From JANMDU01 sp031418715 (lineage in GTDB: Bacteria > Pseudomonadota > Gammaproteobacteria > Burkholderiales > Burkholderiaceae_C), in NCBI GenBank assembly GCA_031418715.1, contig JANOJL010000067.1, positions 134,648-198,647 of the forward strand: a stretch of DNA of 64,000 nucleotides. The letters are read 5' to 3'. Made by a program: the position numbers and the translations under genes. The notes under the pieces were generated by a model. That model made no database searches. It was given only the letters and a program-made list of their open reading frames with translations, and was not told where the DNA came from. Numbering within the stretch: the first letter of the stretch is position 1; the number at the start of each line of letters is the position of its first letter. This document shows positions 56,846 through 64,000 of the stretch, in pieces.

Positions 56846-57763
56846 ATGACCATGAGCACGAATCCCAACACCACTCCCGACGTGACCCACATCGCCCCGC
56901 GCGACAAAGCTGAAATCCTTGCGCAAGCGCTGCCTTACATTCGCAAGTTTCATGGCAAAACCATCGTCATCAAATACGGCGGCAATGCGATGACCGATCC
57001 GGCTTTGCAGGCGGATTTTGCGGAAGATGTGGTGCTATTAAAGCTGGTGGGGATGAACCCCGTGGTGGTGCATGGCGGCGGGCCGCAGATTGAAGCGGCT
57101 TTGAAGCGTCTAGGCAAAGAAGGCAAGTTCGTCCAAGGCATGCGCGTGACGGATGCGGAGACGATGGAAGTGGTCGAATGGGTGCTGGCCGGTGAGGTGC
57201 AGCAAGATATTGTGGGCTTGATCAACGCGGCGGGCGGCAAAGCAGTCGGTTTGACGGGGCGCGATGGTGGTTTGATTCGTGCGCAAAAATTGAAAATGTT
57301 GGATTTGCAGGATCCGACGATTCAACACGATCTGGGTCAAGTGGGCGAGATTGTGAGTATTGATCCCAGCGTAGTGAAGGCGCTCCAAGACGATGCGTTT
57401 ATTCCCGTGATCAGCCCGATTGGATTTGGTGAGAGTAACGAGAGCTACAACATCAATGCCGATGTCGTGGCAGCAAAACTCGCCACCGTGCTCAAGGCAG
57501 AAAAGCTGATGATGCTGACTAATATCAGCGGCGTGCTAGACAAGCAAGGCCAGTTGCTTACTGATCTCACAGCACGACGCATTGACGAATTGATTGCCGA
57601 TGGCACGATCTCTGGCGGTATGCTGCCAAAAATCGCGGGCGCACTCGATGCAGCCAAGAGCGGCGTGAACACGGTACATATTGTGGACGGCCGTGTGCCG
57701 CATGCGATGCTGCTGGAAATTTTGACAGACCAAGCCTACGGTACGATGATCCGTAGTCATTGA
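56846..57763 (+). CDS. argB: Acetylglutamate kinase
   Basis: ArgB phosphorylates N-acetylglutamate in arginine synthesis. The 305-residue protein shows FHGKTIVIKYGGNAM, NPVVVHGGGPQI, GKAVGLTGRDGGLI, PVISPIGFGE, NADVVAAKLA and GGMLPKIAGALDAAKSGV. The start is ATG 56846 or ATG 56852 (MSTNP). It overlaps or abuts the response regulator gene (8-bp gap). Confidence 0.97.
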   Translation: MTMSTNPNTTPDVTHIAPRDKAEILAQALPYIRKFHGKTIVIKYGGNAMTDPALQADFAEDVVLLKLVGMNPVVVHGGGPQIEAALKRLGKEGKFVQGMRVTDAETMEVVEWVLAGEVQQDIVGLINAAGGKAVGLTGRDGGLIRAQKLKMLDLQDPTIQHDLGQVGEIVSIDPSVVKALQDDAFIPVISPIGFGESNESYNINADVVAAKLATVLKAEKLMMLTNISGVLDKQGQLLTDLTARRIDELIADGTISGGMLPKIAGALDAAKSGVNTVHIVDGRVPHAMLLEILTDQAYGTMIRSH

Positions 57764-57771
57764 AAGTAGAT

Positions 57772-58482
57772 ATGCGACTGCTCCTCGTTGAAGATGACGT
57801 GATGGTGGCCTCTGGCATCAAGCTTGGACTCTCGGGCGCGGGCTACGCGGTGGACTGGGTCGGCTCAGGTGAGAGGGCACTCGATATCTTGCCCAGCGAG
57901 AGTTTTGATGCAGCGATCATTGACTTGGGGTTGCCCAAGATGGATGGTTTGGAGTTGACGCAGCATATGCGCAAGAGTGGGTACAGTTTGCCCATCATGA
58001 TTTTGACGGCGCGCGACGCTCTGCAAGATCGCGTGCAAGGGCTGGACTATGGCGCAGACGATTACATGGTCAAGCCTTTCGAGTTGCCGGAACTGCTCGC
58101 GCGGCTGCGTGCGCTCTTGCGCCGCTCGCAGGCGGCCACCTCCAGCTCGCTCACCTTCGGACCGATCACACTAGACACCGCCATGCGCCAAGCATATGCC
58201 CAAACAGAAGGCAGCAAGCAACAGATCGAGCTCGGCCCGCGCGAATGGACGGTGTTGGAATACCTGATGCTGCAAGTGCCCAAGCCTGCCGCGAAAGACA
58301 AAATTCTTGCGGCGCTCACGGGTTGGGACAAAGAAATCACAGCCAATGCGGTGGAGGTGTATATCTCTCGGCTGCGCGGCAAGCTAGAGCCATATGGCGT
58401 AGCGCTGCGCTCGATTCGCGGTTTTGGTTATCGACTGGAAATCGCTGGCGATGCAAGTCTGAATCCAAGCCCGAGCGTGTAG
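57772..58482 (+). CDS. OmpR-family response regulator
   Basis: From ATG 57772 the protein has 236 residues. The receiver domain has LLLVEDDVMV, phosphorylation Asp51 in IIDLGLPKMDG, the Thr in MILTARD and Lys in YMVKPF. The C-terminal winged helix ends NAVEVYISRLRGKLEPYGVALRSIRGFGYRLE. It is close to QseB/TctD-type regulators. It pairs with the sensor kinase after 12 bp. Its targets are unknown. Confidence 0.95.
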   Translation: MRLLLVEDDVMVASGIKLGLSGAGYAVDWVGSGERALDILPSESFDAAIIDLGLPKMDGLELTQHMRKSGYSLPIMILTARDALQDRVQGLDYGADDYMVKPFELPELLARLRALLRRSQAATSSSLTFGPITLDTAMRQAYAQTEGSKQQIELGPREWTVLEYLMLQVPKPAAKDKILAALTGWDKEITANAVEVYISRLRGKLEPYGVALRSIRGFGYRLEIAGDASLNPSPSV

Positions 58483-58494
58483 AGCCGCGGCCCC

Positions 58495-60054
58495 ATGAAT
58501 CTGCGCAGTTTGCTGCAACGCTTGAGCCAATCAGGTCAGGCACAGTTTCAAGGCAATGCCAGCTTGATGGCTGACCTGCGCACTCGTCTGATGGTGATGC
58601 TGCTCGTGCCCTTGGTGGCCCTGCTCTGCATCAGCGCTTGGTTGGATTACCGCGTCGCAGACAGCGCCGCTATTTTGCAAGATCGGAATTTGCTGAGCTT
58701 AGCGCCTCTGCTGGCAGGCTCGATCGTGGCAGAGGGCAACAAGCCTGATGATCCGCCAGTGGTCTTACTCACGCCAGCGATTGAAGATTTTATGAAAGAC
58801 CGCGAAGGCTTGGCCGATTGGGGCGTTGCCACTTTGGATGGCCGCGTCATCATCGGGCCTGCTTGGCTCACCGCGCCCACACCCGCCACGCCCGAGCCTG
58901 AGTTTCACAGCGAGCAACTCGGCGGTACGGTCTATCGCATCATGGCGCAGCGTGCGAATACGGTGGCTGGTGAATTCATTGTGTTGCTGGCTGACGGATC
59001 GGATGCCAAGCAAAGCTGGCTGCGCTCGCTGCTGCTCAAGGTCTTGCTGCCCAATGGTTTGCTGATTGCAGCGGTGGCGTTTGCGGTGAGCTGGGCGGTA
59101 GCAAGGGCTTTAAAGCCTTTGAATCAGATCACCCAACAATTGCTCGAACGCTCGCCGCGCGATCTCTCCATACTCGATGCCACGCAAACGCCAGAAGAGG
59201 TGCGTCCGCTGGTGCAATCGCTTAATCGATTGTTTGGCTTGGTGAATGCGCAAAGCGAATCGCAGCAGCGCTTCATTGCTGATGCCGCGCATCAGCTGCG
59301 CACGCCGCTGGCTGGCTTGCAAGCGCAGGTGGAGGCTTGGGTGCAGTCTGCGCAAGCTCACCAAGTGAATATTTATGATGAAAAGAGCCATCCCGCCGTT
59401 ATAGAGCGTGCACAAGGCGCTATCACTTTGAGAGCGGATGAATTGATCCGCCTGCGCGATGCCACGCGCCGCACCTCTCAACTCGCCACCCAGCTCCTCG
59501 CGCTCTCACGCGCAGATTCCCACACGCTCAGCAGCCAAGCGCTGCAAAATGTGGATCTCTCGCAGCTATGCGCCGATGTGTTGGAGCAGCAGCTCGATGC
59601 GGCGATGCGATGCGGCATCGATCTGGGTATGGAGATCGACCCCAGCACTCCGATGATCGCGCTCGGCCACGATTGGCTGCTGCGCGAATTGCTCACCAAT
59701 TTGACAGACAACGCGATTCGCTACACCTGCGCTTCACATGCGCAAACTCCAAACGACCCCCCCAGTGGCCAAGTCACCCTGATCGCCAAACACCACGAAG
59801 GCGGCTTCTTGTTGGGAGTGCGCGACAACGGCGCAGGCATTGTATCGGCTGAGCGCAGCAAGGTGTTGGAGCGCTTTTACCGCGTGCAGGGCACATTGGG
59901 CGAAGGCAATGGCTTAGGGTTGGCGATTGCGCAAGAAATCGCCAAACTGCACGGTGCACAGCTTCGCTTGGAAGATGCCGAACCCAACGCGGCGGAAGGA
60001 AAAAGAGGTTTGCTGGTGAGTGTTTACCTGCATGCCACAGCGCCCGGCGCTTGA
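58495..60054 (+). CDS. Sensor histidine kinase
   Basis: The 519-residue protein has two membrane helices (about 36-52 and 181-202) flanking a ~130-residue periplasmic region typical of TctE-like sensors. The kinase core has the H box DAAHQLRTPLAGLQ (His near 263), the N box LTNLTDNAIRYT, VRDNGAGI and GNGLGLAIAQEI. A dispersed repeat (59378-59435) is read inside the segment after the H box as AVIERAQGAITLRA; this region would be expected to be the second dimerisation helix or its loop. Confidence 0.94.
   Translation: MNLRSLLQRLSQSGQAQFQGNASLMADLRTRLMVMLLVPLVALLCISAWLDYRVADSAAILQDRNLLSLAPLLAGSIVAEGNKPDDPPVVLLTPAIEDFMKDREGLADWGVATLDGRVIIGPAWLTAPTPATPEPEFHSEQLGGTVYRIMAQRANTVAGEFIVLLADGSDAKQSWLRSLLLKVLLPNGLLIAAVAFAVSWAVARALKPLNQITQQLLERSPRDLSILDATQTPEEVRPLVQSLNRLFGLVNAQSESQQRFIADAAHQLRTPLAGLQAQVEAWVQSAQAHQVNIYDEKSHPAVIERAQGAITLRADELIRLRDATRRTSQLATQLLALSRADSHTLSSQALQNVDLSQLCADVLEQQLDAAMRCGIDLGMEIDPSTPMIALGHDWLLRELLTNLTDNAIRYTCASHAQTPNDPPSGQVTLIAKHHEGGFLLGVRDNGAGIVSAERSKVLERFYRVQGTLGEGNGLGLAIAQEIAKLHGAQLRLEDAEPNAAEGKRGLLVSVYLHATAPGA
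59378..59435 (+). repeat. Dispersed 42-bp repeat inside the sensor kinase gene
   Basis: The core GCCGTTATAGAGCGTGCAC and AAGGCGCTATC are almost the same as the copy at 17841. It is in the same frame as in soxX and anmK (AVI..A..A...). Confidence 0.75.
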
Positions 60055-60088
60055 GGTTTGGTCACAAAGCTGTGCGAGAATGTTTTTC

Positions 60089-60736
60089 ATGTCAGAAGTC
60101 GCAACCCCCGAACACAGCCCTTCCGCCGATGGCGAAAGCTCTCCAGACAAAAGCACGGGACGTAAGCGCCCCAAACCCGGCGAACGCCGTGTACAAATCT
60201 TGCAAACCTTGGCCAGCATGCTAGAAAGCCCTGGCGCAGAGCGCGTGACAACCGCCGCGCTAGCCGCCAAGCTCGATGTCTCAGAAGCCGCGCTGTATCG
60301 CCATTTCGCCAGCAAGGCGCAGATGTTTGAAGGCCTGATCGAATTCATTGAAACCAGCGTGTTCAGCTTGGTCAATCAAATTACCGAGCGCGAACAGAAT
60401 GCCGCTACGCGTTTGGGCAAAACCATCGCAATGGTGTTGCAATTCGGCGAGAAAAATCCAGGTATGTGCCGCGTCATGACAGGCGATGCGCTGGTGTTCG
60501 AACACGAACGCCTGCAAGAGCGCATGAACCAATTGTTTGACAAGCTAGAAAGCAGCTTCAAACAAAGCCTGCGCGATTTAGTCGCAGGCAGCGCCACGCC
60601 CACAGTAGAAGCGCAAGCTCAGGCTTCAGTGCTTACAGCTTTTTGCATGGGCCGCTTGCAACGCTACGCCCGCTCCGGCTTCAAACGCAGTCCTACTGAG
60701 CATCTTGAGATGAGCTTGGCAAGATTGTTGGGTTGA
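60089..60736 (+). CDS. slmA: Nucleoid occlusion factor SlmA-like TetR protein
   Basis: The product (215 residues from ATG 60089; ATG 60080 is also in frame) has a TetR-like helix-turn-helix: RVQILQTLASMLESPGAERVTTAALAAKLDVSEAALYRHFASKAQMFEGLIEFIE. The C-terminal part, GKTIAMVLQFGEKNPGMCRVMTGDALVFEHERLQERMNQLFDKLE, matches SlmA. SlmA binds chromosomal sites and blocks FtsZ polymerisation over the nucleoid. It overlaps the end of the sensor kinase frame region by none and lies 34 bp after it. Confidence 0.9.
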   Translation: MSEVATPEHSPSADGESSPDKSTGRKRPKPGERRVQILQTLASMLESPGAERVTTAALAAKLDVSEAALYRHFASKAQMFEGLIEFIETSVFSLVNQITEREQNAATRLGKTIAMVLQFGEKNPGMCRVMTGDALVFEHERLQERMNQLFDKLESSFKQSLRDLVAGSATPTVEAQAQASVLTAFCMGRLQRYARSGFKRSPTEHLEMSLARLLG

Positions 60737-60741
60737 TTTCG

Positions 60742-62853
60742 TCAAATCAGCAGTGGATCCACATCCACCGCAAAGCGAATCAAGCCCTTGCATTGGGGCA
60801 AACTTCGCAGGCTTCGCAACTGTGGCAACCATGCAGACAAGAATCCTTGTAGCGCTGCGCGAGAAGGGCTCTCCAAGAGCATTTGTGCTCGCTCCACATC
60901 GGCCACACGCTGCAAGCTCATCGGCACTGGCGGATAGGCCATCACTTGCTCGCCACCGAGTGCCGCAGCGGCTTCCTGAGCAGCTTGCAAAAAGGCTTGC
61001 GCCACCTGCTGCGAGCGGGCTTCGGCGCGGAGCAGGGCTTGGTAGGAAAACGGTGGCAACTGCGCTTGAGCGCGGTCTTTGAGTTGCTGTTTGGCAAAGC
61101 CGGGGTAGTCGTGTTTGGCCAGTGCTGCGAAGAGCGGATGATCAGGGTGGCGGGTTTGCACCCACATGTGAGCGGGCGTAGATGTCGCGTCGCGCCCTGC
61201 TCTGCCTGCAGCTTGCATAAGTAATGCAAACAAGCGCTCGGGCGCTCGGAAATCGCTGGAGAATAGCGCGGCATCGGCATCAATCGCAGCCACAAGAGTG
61301 ATGCGGCGGAAATCATGGCCTTTGGTGATCATTTGTGTGCCCACCAAAATATCCACTTCTCCCGCATGCACCTGCGCGAGCTGGGATTCGAGTTCACCTT
61401 TGTGCCGTGTGGTGTCGGCATCGATGCGGGTGATGACGATGGGCTGGCCGTCTGGCCGTCTGGCATCAGCCCCAAGCGCGATCGCCAATTGCTCTTCGAT
61501 TTTTTGCGTGCCGCGCCCCACCGGTTGGATGTCAATATTGCCGCATTCTGGGCAGGCGCGTGGCACGCGCTCGGTGTGGCCGCAATGATGGCAGCGCAGG
61601 GTGCGATCGGATTTATGAAATACGCGATACGCGCTGCAATGCGGGCACTCGCATTTCCAGCCGCAGGCATCACACGCGAGCATGGGCGCGTAGCCTCTTC
61701 GGTTTAAAAACACGAGGGACTGCTCGCCGCGAGCGATCCGCTCTTGCAGTGCAGCGATGAGCTGGGGAGCGAAGAGTGTGCCGCGTGGCATGAGGCGCAT
61801 GTCGGCCAAGCGCAGCTTGGGCAGCAAAGCATTGCCAATGCGCGAAGGCATCTCTAAGCGTTGATAGCGGCCTGCTTCGCAGGCTTGCCAGCTTTCGACA
61901 GAAGGCGTGGCCGAGCCGAGCATGACTCGGCAAACTTGTCCGCTGTGCTCCGTCTCTAATTTCGCTCGCATCACTGCCAGATCACGCGCTGAATGGCGCG
62001 CGCCATCTTGCGATTTGTAGCTGGCATCGTGCTCTTCATCCACCACGATCAGGCGCAGATTCGGGATGCTGGCGAAGATGCTCATGCGCGTGCCCAAAAT
62101 AATTCTGGCTTGCCCGCTGTGCGTGAGCAGCCAGGCTTTGAGGCGCTGAGCGGGCGTCATGCCGCTGTGCATGGTGGCGATCTGCTCATGGGCGAAACGC
62201 TCGGTAAAGCGCTCTTGCAACTGCGGCGTGAGATTGATCTCAGGCACCATGACCAAGACCTGCGCCTCATCGCATTCCTCCAAGACACGCGCCACGCTGC
62301 GCAGATAGACCTCAGTTTTCCCGCTGCCGGTGCTGCCGTAAAGCAAGGCGGGTTGAGAAGCTGGTTTTTCTAAGAAGAATTGGTCAATCGCCGTTATTTG
62401 CTCTGCGCTGAGTGCTACTGAATTAATAGCAATTTCCGCGGCAACTTCAGAAGCCGCTGTGGCTTTGCGTTTCAAGCGCTTGGCCAATTGAAGCGCATCC
62501 AACTCACGCAATTGCGGCGGCAGCGCAGCCAGCGCCACTTCGCCCAGCGAGCGCTGGTAATACCGCGCTGAAAACGCGATCAAAGCACGCCATGCGGCAT
62601 TAACTGGCGCGATCTCAGGCAACACGCCAACCAAAGGCTTCAACACCATGCCAGTGGGCTGACCATCGCCCCACCCTCTCGCCCACACAATCCCCAGCAC
62701 CTCGCGCGAGCCTAGCGGCACGCGCACTAAGCGACCCGCCGCGAGCGGCTGCTCGCAGGCGTAGCTCAGCAAAGGCGGCAGATCGCTGTGTGCCGGAGCG
62801 GCCACAACGACCTGCACCACAGCATCCCGACAAGAGTCTGTTTTAGGGATCAT
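60742..62853 (-). CDS. priA: Primosomal protein N', PriA helicase
   Basis: PriA restarts stalled replication forks. The 703-residue protein has the N-terminal DNA-binding part, Walker A in YGSTGSGKTEVYL, the DEEH box in IVVDEEHDASYK, and the zinc-binding cysteines CDACGWKCECPHC...RCHHCGHTERVPRACPECG. The helicase C motifs include VLVGTQMITKGHDF and QAAGRAGRD. A dispersed repeat core lies at about 62375-62440, encoding AINSVALSAEQITA just before the helicase domain on the minus strand. Confidence 0.96.
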   Translation of the reverse strand: MIPKTDSCRDAVVQVVVAAPAHSDLPPLLSYACEQPLAAGRLVRVPLGSREVLGIVWARGWGDGQPTGMVLKPLVGVLPEIAPVNAAWRALIAFSARYYQRSLGEVALAALPPQLRELDALQLAKRLKRKATAASEVAAEIAINSVALSAEQITAIDQFFLEKPASQPALLYGSTGSGKTEVYLRSVARVLEECDEAQVLVMVPEINLTPQLQERFTERFAHEQIATMHSGMTPAQRLKAWLLTHSGQARIILGTRMSIFASIPNLRLIVVDEEHDASYKSQDGARHSARDLAVMRAKLETEHSGQVCRVMLGSATPSVESWQACEAGRYQRLEMPSRIGNALLPKLRLADMRLMPRGTLFAPQLIAALQERIARGEQSLVFLNRRGYAPMLACDACGWKCECPHCSAYRVFHKSDRTLRCHHCGHTERVPRACPECGNIDIQPVGRGTQKIEEQLAIALGADARRPDGQPIVITRIDADTTRHKGELESQLAQVHAGEVDILVGTQMITKGHDFRRITLVAAIDADAALFSSDFRAPERLFALLMQAAGRAGRDATSTPAHMWVQTRHPDHPLFAALAKHDYPGFAKQQLKDRAQAQLPPFSYQALLRAEARSQQVAQAFLQAAQEAAAALGGEQVMAYPPVPMSLQRVADVERAQMLLESPSRAALQGFLSAWLPQLRSLRSLPQCKGLIRFAVDVDPLLI
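62375..62440 (+). repeat. Dispersed 42-bp repeat inside priA
   Basis: GCCGTTATTTGCTCTGCG followed by GAGTGCTACTGAATTAATAG is one of the closest matches to the consensus. It is read on the opposite strand and in another frame than the copies in soxX, anmK and the kinase gene. Confidence 0.75.
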
Positions 62854-63277
62854 TTCTCAGAGTTTCATGCGAAAAGAGGGCTAAGTGCTTGATCTGTCAT
62901 GCTTTTGTCATGTGTCCCATACTTCTGTGGATAACTTTGTTGATATCTCGGTTTTACACGGCGCAAACCCGCATGAAATAAGGCTTTGCTTAGTTTGCCT
63001 CAAAATCAAGCAGCTCCATAAATCCCTTATAAATCAATAACTTAACAACGCTACAGCATTGGTAGCGCGGATTGCAAGGCAAAGCACATTTTTTTGCACC
63101 GCAACACGTTTTTTGTGCATAAGTGAAAGGTACTCATCCGCAGATCGGTGCATTCTTGTGCTAGAAAATCGGTGCAGGCTGAATTCTGCACGCCCACAAA
63201 GTTGGCATGTGCTCACTCGTCCAACAGCGACGAAAAGCCTTCATTTTTATGCGGATATTGCCCCATCATGCGAAGCA
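62854..63277. other. Gene-free region between priA and hemE
   Basis: There is no supported gene in these 424 bp. A consensus DnaA box TGTGGATAA is at 62936-62944. The rest is AT-rich with no clear promoter, terminator or repeat copy. Short frames over it lack ribosome sites. Confidence 0.5.
62936..62944 (-). promoter_or_regulatory. Single DnaA-box consensus match
   Basis: TGTGGATAA is the complement of TTATCCACA. It is isolated; no cluster of boxes or AT-rich unwinding region is seen, so it does not mark an origin. Confidence 0.4.
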
Positions 63278-64000
63278 TCAGGCCTGCGACCGCATCGCGC
63301 GAGATTGCGATTTCACCGCCTCGACCAGCGCCGACACATGCTCAGGCGGCGTGAATTGGCTGATGCCATGACCCAAATTGAAGATATGCGTTGAGCCTTG
63401 GCCACTGCCAGCGTATGGCGCACCAAAATCTGCGAGCACCGCGCCCACTTCCTTGGCAATCGCTTCAGGCGGCGCAAACAAGATATTCGGATCGATATTA
63501 CCTTGTAGCGCCTTACCCGTGCCCGCGAGAGTGCGCCGCGCATGCGCGAGGCTGCAAGTCCAATCCAGCCCAAGCGCCTCGCAAGGCAGATCGCGCATCG
63601 ATTCCAGCCAGAGCCCTCCACCCTTTGTGAACACGATACGCGGAACCACGTTGCCCGCGGCATCTGTGCGCTTGAGCTGCTGCAACACGCGCTGTGTGTA
63701 GGCCAATGAAAATTCACGAAAAGCAGCATGCGACAGCGCCCCGCCCCAGCTGTCAAACACCATCACCGCTTGCGCACCTGCATCGATCTGCGCATTCAAA
63801 TAGGCCGCCACCGAATCCGCATTAACCGAGAGAATTCGATGCATCAAATCAGGTCTCGCATACATCATGCTTTTCACGAGCCTGAAATCATCACTGCCGC
63901 CACCTTCCACCATATAACAAGCGAGCGTCCAAGGGCTGCCCGAAAAACCAATCAAAGGCACGCGCTGTTTGCCGTTCTGCACCAAGGCCTTGCGAATCGA
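63278..64000 (-). CDS. hemE: Uroporphyrinogen decarboxylase, 3' part
   Basis: The frame continues beyond the right edge, so only the C-terminal ~240 residues are visible. Motifs fit HemE: PLIGFSGSPWTLACYMVEGGGSDDF, QAVMVFDSWGGALSHAAF, ALGLDWTCSLAHARRTL, LQGNIDPNILFAPPEAI and FNLGHGISQFTPPEHV. HemE converts uroporphyrinogen III to coproporphyrinogen III in haem synthesis, which also feeds the cytochromes of the Sox system. Confidence 0.96.
   Translation of the reverse strand, partial: SIRKALVQNGKQRVPLIGFSGSPWTLACYMVEGGGSDDFRLVKSMMYARPDLMHRILSVNADSVAAYLNAQIDAGAQAVMVFDSWGGALSHAAFREFSLAYTQRVLQQLKRTDAAGNVVPRIVFTKGGGLWLESMRDLPCEALGLDWTCSLAHARRTLAGTGKALQGNIDPNILFAPPEAIAKEVGAVLADFGAPYAGSGQGSTHIFNLGHGISQFTPPEHVSALVEAVKSQSRAMRSQA

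Noticed and set aside
62936..62944. Chromosomal origin near priA
   Set aside because: Only one DnaA box is present, with no dnaA, dnaN or clustered boxes.

Overview
The window looks like a chromosomal segment of a betaproteobacterium of the order Burkholderiales, most likely family Comamonadaceae. This rests on gene content (sox, etf, a TRAP transporter, argB, slmA, priA, hemE), moderate GC, and a dense family of short dispersed repeats of a kind seen in that family. No genus can be named from sequence alone.

Layout. 1-5589: 3' end of soxC followed by soxD-Y-Z-A-X-B, a periplasmic thiosulfate oxidation operon. 5737-7668: ppiD. 7730-7806: tRNA-His, whose 3' half is the attachment site of a ~9.55-kb integrative element (7757-17353). 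The element carries a tyrosine integrase, BrnT/BrnA, an AlpA-like protein, a replication-like protein with an 11-residue repeat, several small exported proteins and a broken secreted nuclease. 17354-31180: dtd, tyrS, an M23 peptidase, anmK, a YbdK-type ligase, a cation/proton antiporter, a thioesterase plus EamA exporter pair, an exonuclease/GIY-YIG fusion, tRNA-Gly(CCC) and dnaB. 31181-39400: a cupin/ABM operon with a divergent LysR gene, a DUF302 lipoprotein, a truncated second aceA, higBA, a divergent MocR-PaiB pair and intact aceA. 39698-48567: a Popeye-like cNMP-binding membrane protein, a nitronate monooxygenase, an etfB-etfA-acyl-CoA dehydrogenase operon and a divergent dctPQM TRAP operon. 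48910-53901: an SDR, amn, then an accessory islet (a VapBC-like pair and an unfamiliar two-gene module) punctuated by three copies of a ~174-bp repeat. 54001-64000: psd, a NodI/NodJ-like ABC exporter, argB, a two-component system, slmA, priA and the 3' part of hemE.

Three repeat systems stand out. (1) A 42-bp core repeat is present about 19 times. Five copies lie inside genes (soxX, anmK twice, a sensor kinase, priA), and in three of these it is read in the same frame as the peptide pattern AVI..A..A...(L/V).A. (2) Long imperfect inverted repeats with ~11-nt internal rhythm lie in intergenic gaps, four of them inside operons (soxX|soxB, acd|etfA, dctP|dctQ, ABC ATPase|permease); the arm sequences differ but the architecture is shared. 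(3) A ~174-bp repeat sits just downstream of amn, vapC and the last gene of the unfamiliar module.

The truncated aceA differs from the intact gene by 16 substitutions in about 325 nt, all synonymous by hand reading, which points to recent loss of a second functional isocitrate lyase gene. All assignments come from reading the sequence by eye; no database search was run.
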